Below the pieces are notes generated by a model, which did no database searches, was not told the DNA's origin, and saw nothing but the letters and a program-made list of their open reading frames with translations. From Sarcocystis neurona (lineage: Eukaryota; Apicomplexa; Conoidasida; Eucoccidiorida; Sarcocystidae), in contig KL647296.1 in NCBI GenBank assembly GCA_000727475.1, positions 2,028,388-2,092,387 of the forward strand: 64,000 bases of DNA, read 5' to 3'. The translations under genes were made by a program, and so were the position numbers. Positions 22,001 through 32,600 of the stretch are shown here, in pieces; the first letter of the stretch is position 1; each line of letters starts with the position of its first letter.

Positions 22001-24105
22001 CCACAAGGACGAGCAGGCCCAAAAGCGAGGAAGAAGAGCGATCTGGACAGCAGTTCCGTGTGCAGAAGTCGATTTCCGCTTCTGTCGGTGTGTGACCCGT
22101 GCTTTTGATGGGCGTGTGTGCAGCTGCTACTGTCGATTACGCTTTGGATCTGCCGCTGGTGCTTGTGGCATGCTGCTGCCGGCATGCTGCTGCCAGGCCT
22201 ACTCTGCTCCTAGGATACGGGTGGTGCTTCTGACCCTGCTGTTGCTGGCTGTTGGGCTGCTGCTGCTGCATTGCTGCTCTTGTCCGACTGAGGACGTGGC
22301 TCCTGCTGTGTCGCTGCTGCCGATGCACATTGGGCTGTGGAGCTGTGTTGCTGCTGCTGCTGCGGCGTTGCTGCTGCTGCTGCGTTGCTGCGGCACTGCG
22401 TGTCGGGCTGCTGAGATGTTGCTGCAGTCTGTTTATGTGGTTGTTTTCTGCAGGAGGCACTGCTCACTGACGAGTCTTACTTGGCTAGTCTGAGCCGCTC
22501 CAGTGCCTTGATGCTCGTCGAGTTCTACAGTATCATCCAAACCGCAGGTGCCTCGTCTGTAACCGGTGCCGTAAGTCTATGTGCAGTGCGTGTGGAACGC
22601 TTTGTTAAAGAGAGGCTGTCCTGCAGCTGATACTGAGTAATGACTATATCTACCTTTCTGTGCTGTATAAAGGCAATCTGCCTTCAAGGTGGAAAGCTGC
22701 TGCAGCTGTTTACATGCCGCCACATAAGGGCGGGTTGCTGTACGTCCTCTTCACGGCGCAGATCTGCACGTACGTGTACGCACCAGTATGATGAAGTGAA
22801 CGTGCACTTCGTATCATGGTACTCAGTACACATGTATGCAATATATATATATATATATATATGTAGCCGGATACGTGCATCCATGTATCTGTACGTGACT
22901 GCAAGCCTCTCTTTCTACATACTTATATATGTGTATATCTGTCTATTTTTCTATCTATATATCTATGTATATATATGTATGACTATGTATGTATACATAC
23001 ACATACATATACGTATATATATATCTATATATATGTATACGGGTCATTTTGAGTAATTCGAGTTTGGGGGGGCAAGGGCTTGTGCGGAGCGTATGACCTG
23101 GCGGGTGGACGAGGCAGAGCGGTCTTCAGCACGTCTTCGTGTCCGTCTGCGGCGGCACAGCGCAGCAGCGGCCTATCCGTTGTCGTCATGCGGTGACGCG
23201 GCGGACATAGGAAGCCACTGTATATTGCGGTAATCGAGAAGCAGTCCATGTGCAGCGTTTTTCATCGAGGTCTCATAGGGGTGCGTTGTGTAATCTCTGG
23301 TGTTGTGACACGAAACTCTGCACGTTCGCGCAGGACAATACTGACGTATATGTCTGTCGCACTCACTCTACGTTTGTGCACTCATGAAATATTCTACGTT
23401 GGGGCGCATGTCAACCAGGCGAGCCGACGTATCCGTTGTTCTACTGAGAGCGTTGGTAATATTGTCAGCGTTTTGCACGTTATGCGCTTTTATTGCGCAC
23501 TTCGTTCGTTGAAGCTCCACATCGTAGGGGGTAGGTGTTGCCGGTGTTAAATTGCTGCACACGTAGTGAATCTATATCGTATCCTCCGTCGAGAGATGCA
23601 CCTTGTTGTTTCTGAGTGGCGATGGAAGCGGTAGGCCGCAGGTCCGCCTGCACATATTTGCAGCTTCTCTTTTGTACATGCTACACTGCTCCATGTGGAA
23701 CCGCGTTTCCTTGTATGCAACATGGGTGGAGCTTCGTGCAGTAGTGTGAGAAGCGCGTGCTGTTCTATCGAGCACTGACGACTGAATATCTCGCAAAAGA
23801 ACAAGTACTGTGCGGTGCTGTGCGGTGCTGTGCCGTGTTTGCCGCTTGTTTTCAAGGGAATGAAAGGGGTGGAGCAGCTGCTCGATAAATGCCGCAGTGA
23901 GTACGAAACTGATTTTTTGCCCCTTCTACGCGAGAAGCGGAAGGCCAATGAAGCGAAAGCGAAAGCGCGGGCGCAGACGCAATTTGCCAAGTTCAAAAAA
24001 GACTACACTTCTTCAACACAACCTTCGGCAGGCACGAAGGGAAAACCTGCGCAGGTGGAGACGACAGACTCTGCCTCTCTGAAGAGAACAGATGAGGAGG
24101 CTTAG
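19070..24105 (+). CDS. GPN1: GPN-loop GTPase 1 (XAB1/Npa3 orthologue)
   Basis: Three phase-0 exons: 19070-20347, 22454-22570 and 23857-24105, with GT-AG introns; 547 residues. GPN1 is a dimeric GTPase needed for RNA polymerase II assembly and nuclear import. Residues are numbered from the ATG at 19070: P-loop GMAGSGKST 241-249; [13 protein letters not shown]; family-defining GPN loop 302-304 (LGPNGGI); DTPGQIE 338-344; [27 protein letters not shown] 405-408. Exon 2 ([19 protein letters not shown]) and the start of exon 3 match the human C-terminal half in order. Human GPN1 has only about 20 residues before the P-loop; here there are 240, Ala/Ser-rich. An in-frame ATG at 19145 is an alternative start. 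The C-terminal tail is Lys/Glu-rich and shorter than the human one, lacking its acidic end. Intron 1 contains a CTG array ending close to the exon 2 acceptor. Confidence 0.92.
22130..22445. repeat. CTG array in GPN1 intron 1
   Basis: Dense CTG/TGC triplets on the coding strand lead into ttgttttctgcag at the exon 2 boundary (22453). They make spurious Ser/Gln/Ala frames on both strands. Confidence 0.85.
22830..23045. repeat. TA/TATG microsatellite in GPN1 intron 2
   Basis: Long alternation of ATAT, GTAT and ATCTATAT units. The open frames over it (IYIYIY-type peptides) are repeat artefacts. Confidence 0.85.
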
Positions 24106-24806
24106 CAGGAACTCCAGCAGCACTTGTGGCGTGGCGGCGTCAGTGCTGTGCGGAGAGTGGGCAGCAGGAAAGTGAAAGGTAGCAGAAGGAACGGCAGCAG
24201 CAGAAAGCAGGGCGGAATACCAACGGGAAGAGGTGAACAGAACAACATTAAGAGTCAAAGGAGGACGGGAAGAAGTAACAGCAACGGGAGGAGAGGGGGG
24301 GAAAAAACGGCGTTAGCACGACGGGGGGTGCGGCTACCGACTTGTTTTTATGGTGCGAGCGTCAGCAGCGCGAGATATTTTGGTGGAGGAGAGTAAAGCG
24401 ACGTGAGACACCACGTTTAGCGGTTCACACCACGCGCGAGAGGCTTCGGTGCACAAAAGGCAATGTAAGTGGGTGAATGCTATGTGGCGATCCACTTATG
24501 GGGGAGGCACGTACTCCGTACTCTTGACGAGCACCATGTGGCTTCGGAAGGTGACGAGAGTTGAGAGTGTTCCTTATTGCACATGTGCAACAGACTGAAG
24601 GCCTTGTGCACGTTCGCCTATGCCATCCAACATTCGCTTCGGAACCACGGTCTCGTTTCACATATCTATATATATATATATATATATATGTACATTTCTA
24701 CGTATATGCGCGTAGGCGTGCCTCCTTGGAGCCTGTTCTAGGGCACTGAGTCTGCTAACGGTAGAAGGGTACCTGTAACAGCGGAGTAGGCGTTCATTCG
24801 TGGGGT
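24106..24806. other. 3' flank of GPN1
   Basis: Purine-rich plus strand (24150-24310, AGCAGGAARG-like) gives a stop-free 90-codon frame without motifs. A TA microsatellite lies at 24663-24690. No gene supported; 3' UTR of GPN1 is likely here. Confidence 0.35.
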
Positions 24807-24908
24807 GTGAATTTTGCTGGCTTTTCATTTTAAACAGGTCGTAGCGCAGCTCTGCTGGTGAATTTTGCTGACCTTTTATTTTGAACAGGCGGTAGCGCAG
24901 CTATGCTC
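24807..24908. repeat. Tandem duplication of a 51-bp unit
   Basis: Copies at 24807-24857 and 24858-24908 share gtgaattttgctg, then ttttRttttRaacagg, then cggtagcgcagct-type ends. Each copy carries a pyrimidine-rich ...aacag that would pass as a plus-strand 3' splice site. Confidence 0.85.
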
Positions 24909-27900
24909 ACTCGCTGTTCCCAATGTTGCACACGCGGGATGATACATCGGCGTGCGGTGCAAATTGTAAGGTACACAACCGTAGAGCGGAGCGGAAGTAG
25001 ACGGCTGTTGTTGATGGTAACATCCTTTTCCCGTGTAGCACGGCTCTATGTTACCAGAGACTACGCTGGTGAATAATGGACAGACAACTGAAAGGAAGTG
25101 CAAATTATTTGGTTGGATGCGTATTTTTGTCCATTTGCTGCAAGGAACAGATGACAAATATTTATTACAGCCGTCAGCTAAGTAACTTCCAGGTGTGTCG
25201 TAGAGGTGAAAAAGTATTTTCCAACTATGAATACTCGAAGACTACATTTTACACCTTCCCGTAGTCGTACCGGTGTTTGGCGCCGCCGCACTGCAGACAC
25301 CTATACTTATCGGTGTTCCCGGAGATGGGCGCGAACCTACTTTTGCGTACATGTATATGTATATATATATATATATATACGCATACGTACAGAGACAATC
25401 GCGTTGTTGTGGCGGAGCTACGGACGTGCCGAATCATTCACGCGTTATAGGCATCACTATCCAGAGGTATCAGCGTGCGTGGCGCGAGCTTGACAGTCCC
25501 CCACCAACAGAGGAAGCATTATTGCGCAGCTGCCGCAGCTGGGAGTGCGGACGGCTGCGACGTGGTAGACATGGGATCAACCAACCCTTGTTCGTTGAGA
25601 AGCTCTCGGAGACTCCAAAGTTGTAGGTTACTGCTGCTGGTTCGAAAACACAACACATTCCTGAGGTAGCTCGACGGCGGAATAGGCATTCGGTGCCACA
25701 CCTCTGTGTCTGCACTAGAGTACACGACTTGTACACAAGCACCCGTCCACCTTATGTGACCATGCAGAGCAAGTCCGGCATAAGCCTCTGTCTCCCTGAA
25801 GGCACACGTACTCAACTACATGCGGACGTACTAGTGCCTGCGCACCGCTATATGCGTACGTTGAGGTCCCTGTGCACGGCTATATATGTACGCCAAGGTG
25901 CCTGAGCACGGCTATGTACGTAAGTCAAAGTGCCTGCGCATGGCTATAAACGTACGTGCAAGTGGTCGCGCACTGCAGAGACACCCATTATTCGTTTGCT
26001 TAGAGACAGATGCGGAAGGTGGCTACGAAGAGGTGTTTCCGACTGAGTACAACTTTAGAACATGCAAGAGTAGCGCGTCGGAGCAGCAGCGCCCGCAGGA
26101 CGCACAGGACGCAGTAACTCAAATGACGGACGCGGAGCGCCACAGAGGCGGCTCGAAGCTAGATTCACTGAAGCGTTTTAGAAACAGGGCCTGGAACAGC
26201 GTTATCTGTTCGGTCGAACGTGTATCAAGGCATCTTTTCGTCTTCTGTCAGAGCGTGATAAGGGATGTGAGTGCTTCCAGTGGCACGTGGAAGTAAGTGC
26301 CCGCACAATGCCGCTTGACAGGATTGACCGCTGGAAGTATGTCGCGAGTACTTCCACACAATTCGGCAAACAGCTCGTATCCTTTCTATATTCTTAAGCG
26401 CTCACAGGTGTGCAAAGACCCAGCGACCACCCCCCCGTATGGGACCATAGCAGTTCTCTTCAGCAAGAGATCCTCGAGCGGTGTTCAAGAGTCCGCCTGG
26501 CGGGTGGTTCCCTTTTCACCTTTTTGATAGGAGGAACAGCGCACGCTTCTGCGACACAGCTGCCTACTTCTCTACATTTCAGAAAAAAGATCGGCCTCGC
26601 TGCGGAGCCAGTGCTTGAGCTGCACGTCTTGCCTCCTACGGTACGCAACTCTTTTTAAGGAAGGAGGAGCGCCATGCCGCCTCTCCCCAGAATTGCAAGT
26701 AATTGAGCGTTCACTCGGAACCGTGTATCAGCACCAGCAACAATCCTGGTGGAAGACGAATACGGGATGGCATGGTATGCGTTGCCATGTACACACTGCA
26801 TATGTGCATCACGCGTGTCTACGAATACAAACGCCCCTGCCTCGGCGCTGTACCCCTACGCGACTGTGTAACCTACGAAGCGCTTGTCCGTAAAAAAGAG
26901 TCCTGACTATAAAGCAGATCTCCAGGCGAATAAACCCGAAGGTGAAAGATGCCGACCGCAACAAGACTCCGCTTACGAGCCACAACAGCGAGAGAGAGGC
27001 TACTACTCATTGCTTTTCCCCGCCTCAACGGGAATGACGCGCTCAGTGCCAAGGCGCGTGCAAGAATTCAGGTGTTCAGATTTCTAAAAAGTGCATATCC
27101 CATCTGGGACGGACGCTGCGTTTGTCTCTGCGAGCCGTAGTGCGGCCTCCAGCGCTCTCGACCTGGCCACAGGACCGAGTGCTGCTCAACAGTGTAGCCG
27201 TCAACTTATGTTTGTGGACACGTCGCTGAGTACACAGTCTCGCTTCGGTGTTCCACGTAACGAAATTCTTCTCGGTCTCCGTAAATGTGAATACACACAC
27301 GTGTGCGTCCGTCGTACGTACGCTGCACTTTCCGCAGCCCAGCGCGAGATTCTTACGCTGGCTTCCCGTGTCACGTGTCTGATGTGCAGCACTTTTGCGA
27401 AGACACGGGAGAGCCGGACAGCAGCCTCTGCCACACGCCCGTACGTATTCTGTACACATTTTTAAAAATAAGGTGCAGTGGCGGCAAGTGACGAAGGAGT
27501 GGGTCTACGCAGTATCCTTCGTGGCGAGCCACCTGCTGTCTCGCTAGCTAGCCAGATGCTTTGGGGCTGCGTGGAAGAGCGACTTCAACACGAACCTGCG
27601 TACATACGAACATACAGCAACACACGGAAATCTTCCCACGTGATGGCCGTTTCCTTCTTTGCCATTCCTCTGAAAAATTAGTCATCCGTGAACATCCCGA
27701 GCAACACCGCAGTACATGGCAACGTGTTATTTGCATCGCACCCGCACACTCAGACATGTAACACTACACACAAATACGTACTGCATTACAAATAGTCACA
27801 TATATGCATGTACACATATATGTTGCATCAAACATCAACAAGTGTACGTGCCTACGTTGCGTGACATATTCCCGTATCTATCTATCTATCTATCTATATG

Positions 27901-28145
27901 TACATACGCGTATGCGTGCGTATAAATTGAGCCAGACATACAGAAGAGGTCCAAATGTGTACACACACACCGATACACATATGTATGTGTTGCATTACAC
28001 ATATACACATATATACTGTGTAGCAGATATATTCGAATGTATATATGTGTTAATATCCCCATATGCATTATAGTTATTCACACACATACATGTGTGAAAG
28101 CTTCTTTTCTATTTAACGCAAACACATATACGTGGTCCTGTTTGC
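24909..28145. other. Interval between convergent genes; unassigned open frames
   Basis: Several frames look more protein-like than background but form no gene I can name. Plus strand: about 25400-25626 (contains RVIGITIQRYQRAWRELDS, stop at 25626); 25979-26296 (after an actgcag acceptor; contains VFPTEYNFRTCKSS and KRFRNRAWNSVICSVERV); 26407-26658 (after ctcacag; contains RKKIGLAAEPVLELHV); 27091-27465. Minus strand: 25519-25815 (contains LQLWSLRELLNEQGLVDP), which overlaps the first plus-strand frame. At most one strand can be right for each overlap. A further minus-strand exon of the RabGAP could also hide here: acceptor at 27128, frame to a stop at 27076. Confidence 0.3.
25833..25960. repeat. 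Minisatellite, four 32-bp units
   Basis: Units begin at 25833, 25865, 25897 and 25929, with consensus close to RGTGCCTGCGCACGGCTATA then a TACG-rich end. The period is not a multiple of three and the copies differ by single substitutions. Confidence 0.85.
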
Positions 28146-29640
28146 TTACGCTTCAGCGAGCAGAGTTTCCACTTCTTGCTCTGTCCAGGCAGCCGTCGGA
28201 AAGTTCTGTATGAAAAGCATTATCTGCAACACGCGGGACAGGAACAAAACACGACTTTATCAGATCACGAATACACAAAGAAATGAACTACACACAATAT
28301 ATATACGCATGTTGGGTGTGAGTATGGAGGAAGCCCATATCTCTATGAATACACCCTTTGAAAAAGAGAAGTGTGTAGCGACAGTTCGGCGAGCTCACAG
28401 AAAATGCATGCGCTTCTACAAAAAATTTGAAGTACTCAGATACGGTTTCAGGGACCGCGTTCCCAAAAGAAGTCACCAGGAGCCACATACATACGCATGT
28501 ACATGTATATGTATATGCGTGTGGATGTATGTATGTATGTATATACTTGGGAATATATATATATATATGTATGTATATAAGTATGTATGTACACACGTGG
28601 AAATGTATGTACGAATGTATATATGTGTGTCTGTGTATAAGTGGGAACGTATGTATGCGTGTATGTATACAGGGGGAATGTACCTATGTGTGTATGTATG
28701 TGTGTATGTATGTATGTATGTATATATGTATTTACGTATGCATATATGTGTGCGTGTATGTATCTACGTATGTGTACGTATGTCCGTAAATACAGAGAGC
28801 GTGGTGGACCGGCATAGCTACGTTATGTATGCATACAGAGGCCTTTCCCTGTGGCACGGGATTTATATATATATGTATATATATGCGGTTCGATATAAAG
28901 AGCCACCGGGAGAATATCTACGTGCACGTTTATATGTGTGTGAATACACATACACACGCAAGTCGATCCAACGGTGCGCCCTGGCGGCCGTGAAGCATCT
29001 ACGAACAGACGAGCGAGGGAACTTCTCCTGCCACAGAGACGCAGCAGATGCGGCAACCCCGCCAGATTTTTTCTTGCAGCAACGAGACCCGTCGTTCCGC
29101 ATACACACACATACCCACACACATTCAAAATAACACACATGCATGCACACACACACGCATGCACGCACACGTATATACATATATATATATATATATATTA
29201 TCACATAGTAGCTTGGTGGAGGCTATCACTCGGCATGTACTTCTCTGCACGCGTCCGCGTCCCTCTGTCGTTATGCGCCTATTCACGTGTACCACCCCAA
29301 ATCTCTACGTGCACAGAAGACAAATGCATGATGATCTACACGACTATAGTCACACCTATATGTACATGCATATATATATATATTAAGAGATTTAGAGACA
29401 CATACGTTTACACGGAGAGATACATATAGATATATGAGAATAGATAGGTACACATATATATATATATATATGAAGAGATACATATACACATATATATTTA
29501 TGTAGAAATACATATATATGTGGATATATGAAGAGACATACATATATATATATATATACATATGTGTGAAGAGATACACATACAAATATATGAAGACATA
29601 TATATATATATATCTGCACACAGACGTACATACGTGCGCT
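27770..29640. repeat. ACAT/GTAT microsatellite complex
   Basis: Alternating blocks of TATC, ACAT, GTAT (28500-28790, almost pure TATG-type), CA and TA repeats, interrupted by unique patches, one of which (28146-28223, minus strand) is a RabGAP exon. The 333-codon plus-strand frame over 28132-29133 is stop-free repeat read antisense to that exon. Confidence 0.85.
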
Positions 29641-32600
29641 TCTTCGTTGGCACGTCACAAACACTAAGAGATGCACAGGTAGAAGTTTTGTATGAGTCGG
29701 CGACAGATCCCATTTTCTTACTTGCCGATATTTATAAACCTTCGGCTGGCCCGGCCAGACGCAGTTTTTCTTGACGTACATGGGAGACTGCGTCTACCCA
29801 AGGATAGCCCTGCCTGTCCTATCTCTGTCCCGGTTTGTATCCATATTCTGTTTGTGTGTGAGTGTGTGTGTGTGCATGCGCCTATGCCCATGAGATCTAC
29901 GTACACATCTCTATGTGTACAAAACTTTATATAAGACGTTCTTCTCATTCTCCGTCTATGTGTGTGCGTATGGGCCTGCAGGACTTACACGTACATATCT
30001 CTATACACAAGACTTTGTGCAAGACGTTCTTTCCATAATGCTCACATGCGTGCGTCTCTAGACATACAAGACTCTGCACAAGACGTTCTTCTCATAAGAC
30101 TAATACGTACATCTCTTCTTCCCTCTCTCTATATGTGTATAACTTTGCACACCACGTTCTTCTCCGTGGGACGTCTAGTATGAGAAGAGGCGGCGGCAGC
30201 TTCCGCGACTGCAGCGCCGGTGGGGGGACGTTCGGAAGAAAACGAGAAAACAAAGAGAAGGAGAAGGAGAAGAGCGCTTGCCTGTTGGAAATTCATTGCG
30301 CGTAGCTGCGACGACCAGTACACGAGGAAAACTGCAGAAGTGGGAAAAGAAGAGCATAACAAGAAATGATATGCGCTCGCGAGGCGGAAGCAGCTGTTGC
30401 TGCAGCCTTCCCGAGGTCCCTCCTGCGTGGCGAGACGGACACCGCGCGTGGGAGGGAAGGGGCAGGGGGGGGGGGGAAGGGTGGAATGCCACACACACGA
30501 AGAAAGCGCATGCACGTGTTCTCCATATATATCTCATGACCCTGGGAGTGGAGGAATGGCTAAAATTTACGTTCGATCGTTGCCCGCCTCAGCCTTCCGC
30601 CTGGCACATGCAGCGTTTGTTTAGTCGGAAGAGAAAATAGAGAAGAGGCGCCTGTCTTCTTGCAATGCAGTGAAGAACGGCAGCTCCACGCTGCTAGCAA
30701 AGACGCCTTCCTCATATATATATTTGCGAATGCGTTTGTCAACACATATATATATATACATGAAGTTTCTCACATTGTTGTCCATGTATGTAGATATGCG
30801 AATACCTATAAATATATGTACAAATGTATTTATATCTATACGCACGTATACAAGACGTCCGTCACACACACGCGTAGAGATAAACCGTAGCATATACACA
30901 TATCTACAAATAACATATATACAGAGAGAAACTGACAGACACGAGGGAGGCATATATACATATCTACACATAATATATATAGGGACAGACAGACAGACAA
31001 GACGGTAGCATATAAGCATATCTACACAATATATATATATATATATACATATATAGAGAGAGACAGACAGACAGACAGACAAGATGGTAGCATATACACA
31101 TATCTACACAATATATATATACATATATAGAGAGAGACAGACAGACAGACAAGATGGTAGCATATACACATATCTACACAAAATATATATATAGAGAGAG
31201 ATAGACAGACAGACAGACAGTCAAGATGTTAGCATACACAGATATCCACACAATATATATATAGAGACAGACAGACAAGAGAGTAGCATATACACGCATA
31301 TACACGAAATATATATATATATATATGTAGTGAGAGAGAGCGGGAGAGACAAACAAATACAGAATACATGTACACAGAGGTATGCCTACGGGCATTTAAC
31401 GCAGCATACCCATATACGTATATATATATTATATATCTAGGCATGTAGGTATGGATTGACGCAGAGGAAATAATGAGAAAGAGAGGGACGGAGCGAGAGA
31501 AGAAGAGGGAGAGACACGGGTCGTTTTCGAGTCGCTGCGTGACGCCATTTTGGAGAGGTCGGAAAATGACGCAGCGAAGAAGGCGGGGCAGCAGGCTGCC
31601 AAAAAAATGGGGTCTGTGCGAAGCAGACGAGAAGAGAAGGCAGCGAGAGGAACGTCTGGCCGTGACCCCCCAGACACGCGTCCTACGCAACGGGGGAGGA
31701 GCAAAACGAAGGCCCGCAGAAGAGCCACGCCGCCCCCCCATCTCTCATGCATGCGCAGAAGAGCAGCAGACGAGGGGGGGGGGGGAAGACCCACCACGAC
31801 GCCGTGTCAGCAGGTGCCGCAGAAAGTGCATGTCACAACAACGTTTTTGCCACTTTTTTTCACGGCTGGGGTCCTCCACACACGGGCGACGCAGCAGCAC
31901 AAAACGAGGACGAAAAAACGATACAGAGAGAGTGGAAGAGCCGGAGGAGGTTTCCGCGGGGGAGCAGCAGACGAAACGGGGAGGGGACGAAGCGCGAAGA
32001 AACGAGCACTTCCGTCATTCGAGAAGAGATGCGAATCGACGACCACTGCGGGAAGGGACATGTATCGGGATGCCTGGAGAAGCGGGGAAGAACGTCCACG
32101 CATGCAATACGAGGACACAGACACAGAGCGGGAATAGGGAGAGTTTGCATGCATCGCTAGAGAAGAAGAGAAAGGGCAAGGGGGAGAAACGCAGGGATGC
32201 GACGGAGACATGGGGAACCGAACTGCTCGCAGAAAGCAGCCCACGTCCCTCCAGAAAAAAAAAGAGGGGGAGAAGATTCGAGAGAAGAAGAGCAGGGCGG
32301 AGAAGACTGGAAGAGAAGGGCCCCGAAACGGCAGAAAGGGGCCGAAGACGATGAAGAAGAAGACGGGGAAGCAGACGCAGAGAAAGCAGGTCAAAGACGG
32401 GAGAACAGAGGAAAAGGAAGACAAAAGTGGGCTGGGAAGAAGATCCAAATCGAACGCAATAACCCGCGATATGTCTCCGAAAATGTAGATGTGAAAAGGC
32501 AGACACATTCACACAGAGACGCAGGGAATACAGTGCCCTGGAGCATCTCCACCTATGCATGCGCGCATATGGATGTATGTATCTGCCTCTCTACCCCGGC

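Noticed and set aside
28132..29133. 333-codon plus-strand open frame
   Set aside because: Mostly TATG/GTAT repeat encoding Tyr/Val/Cys/Ile runs, and antisense to a well-supported RabGAP exon.
31473..32354. 293-codon Arg/Lys/Glu-rich open frame
   Set aside because: Lies in a purine-rich tract where stop codons are depleted in every plus-strand frame; no domain; inside an intron of the minus-strand gene.
32015..32560. Hydrophobic minus-strand frame resembling a membrane protein
   Set aside because: Complement of the purine tract; Phe/Leu/Ser runs follow from pyrimidine composition.
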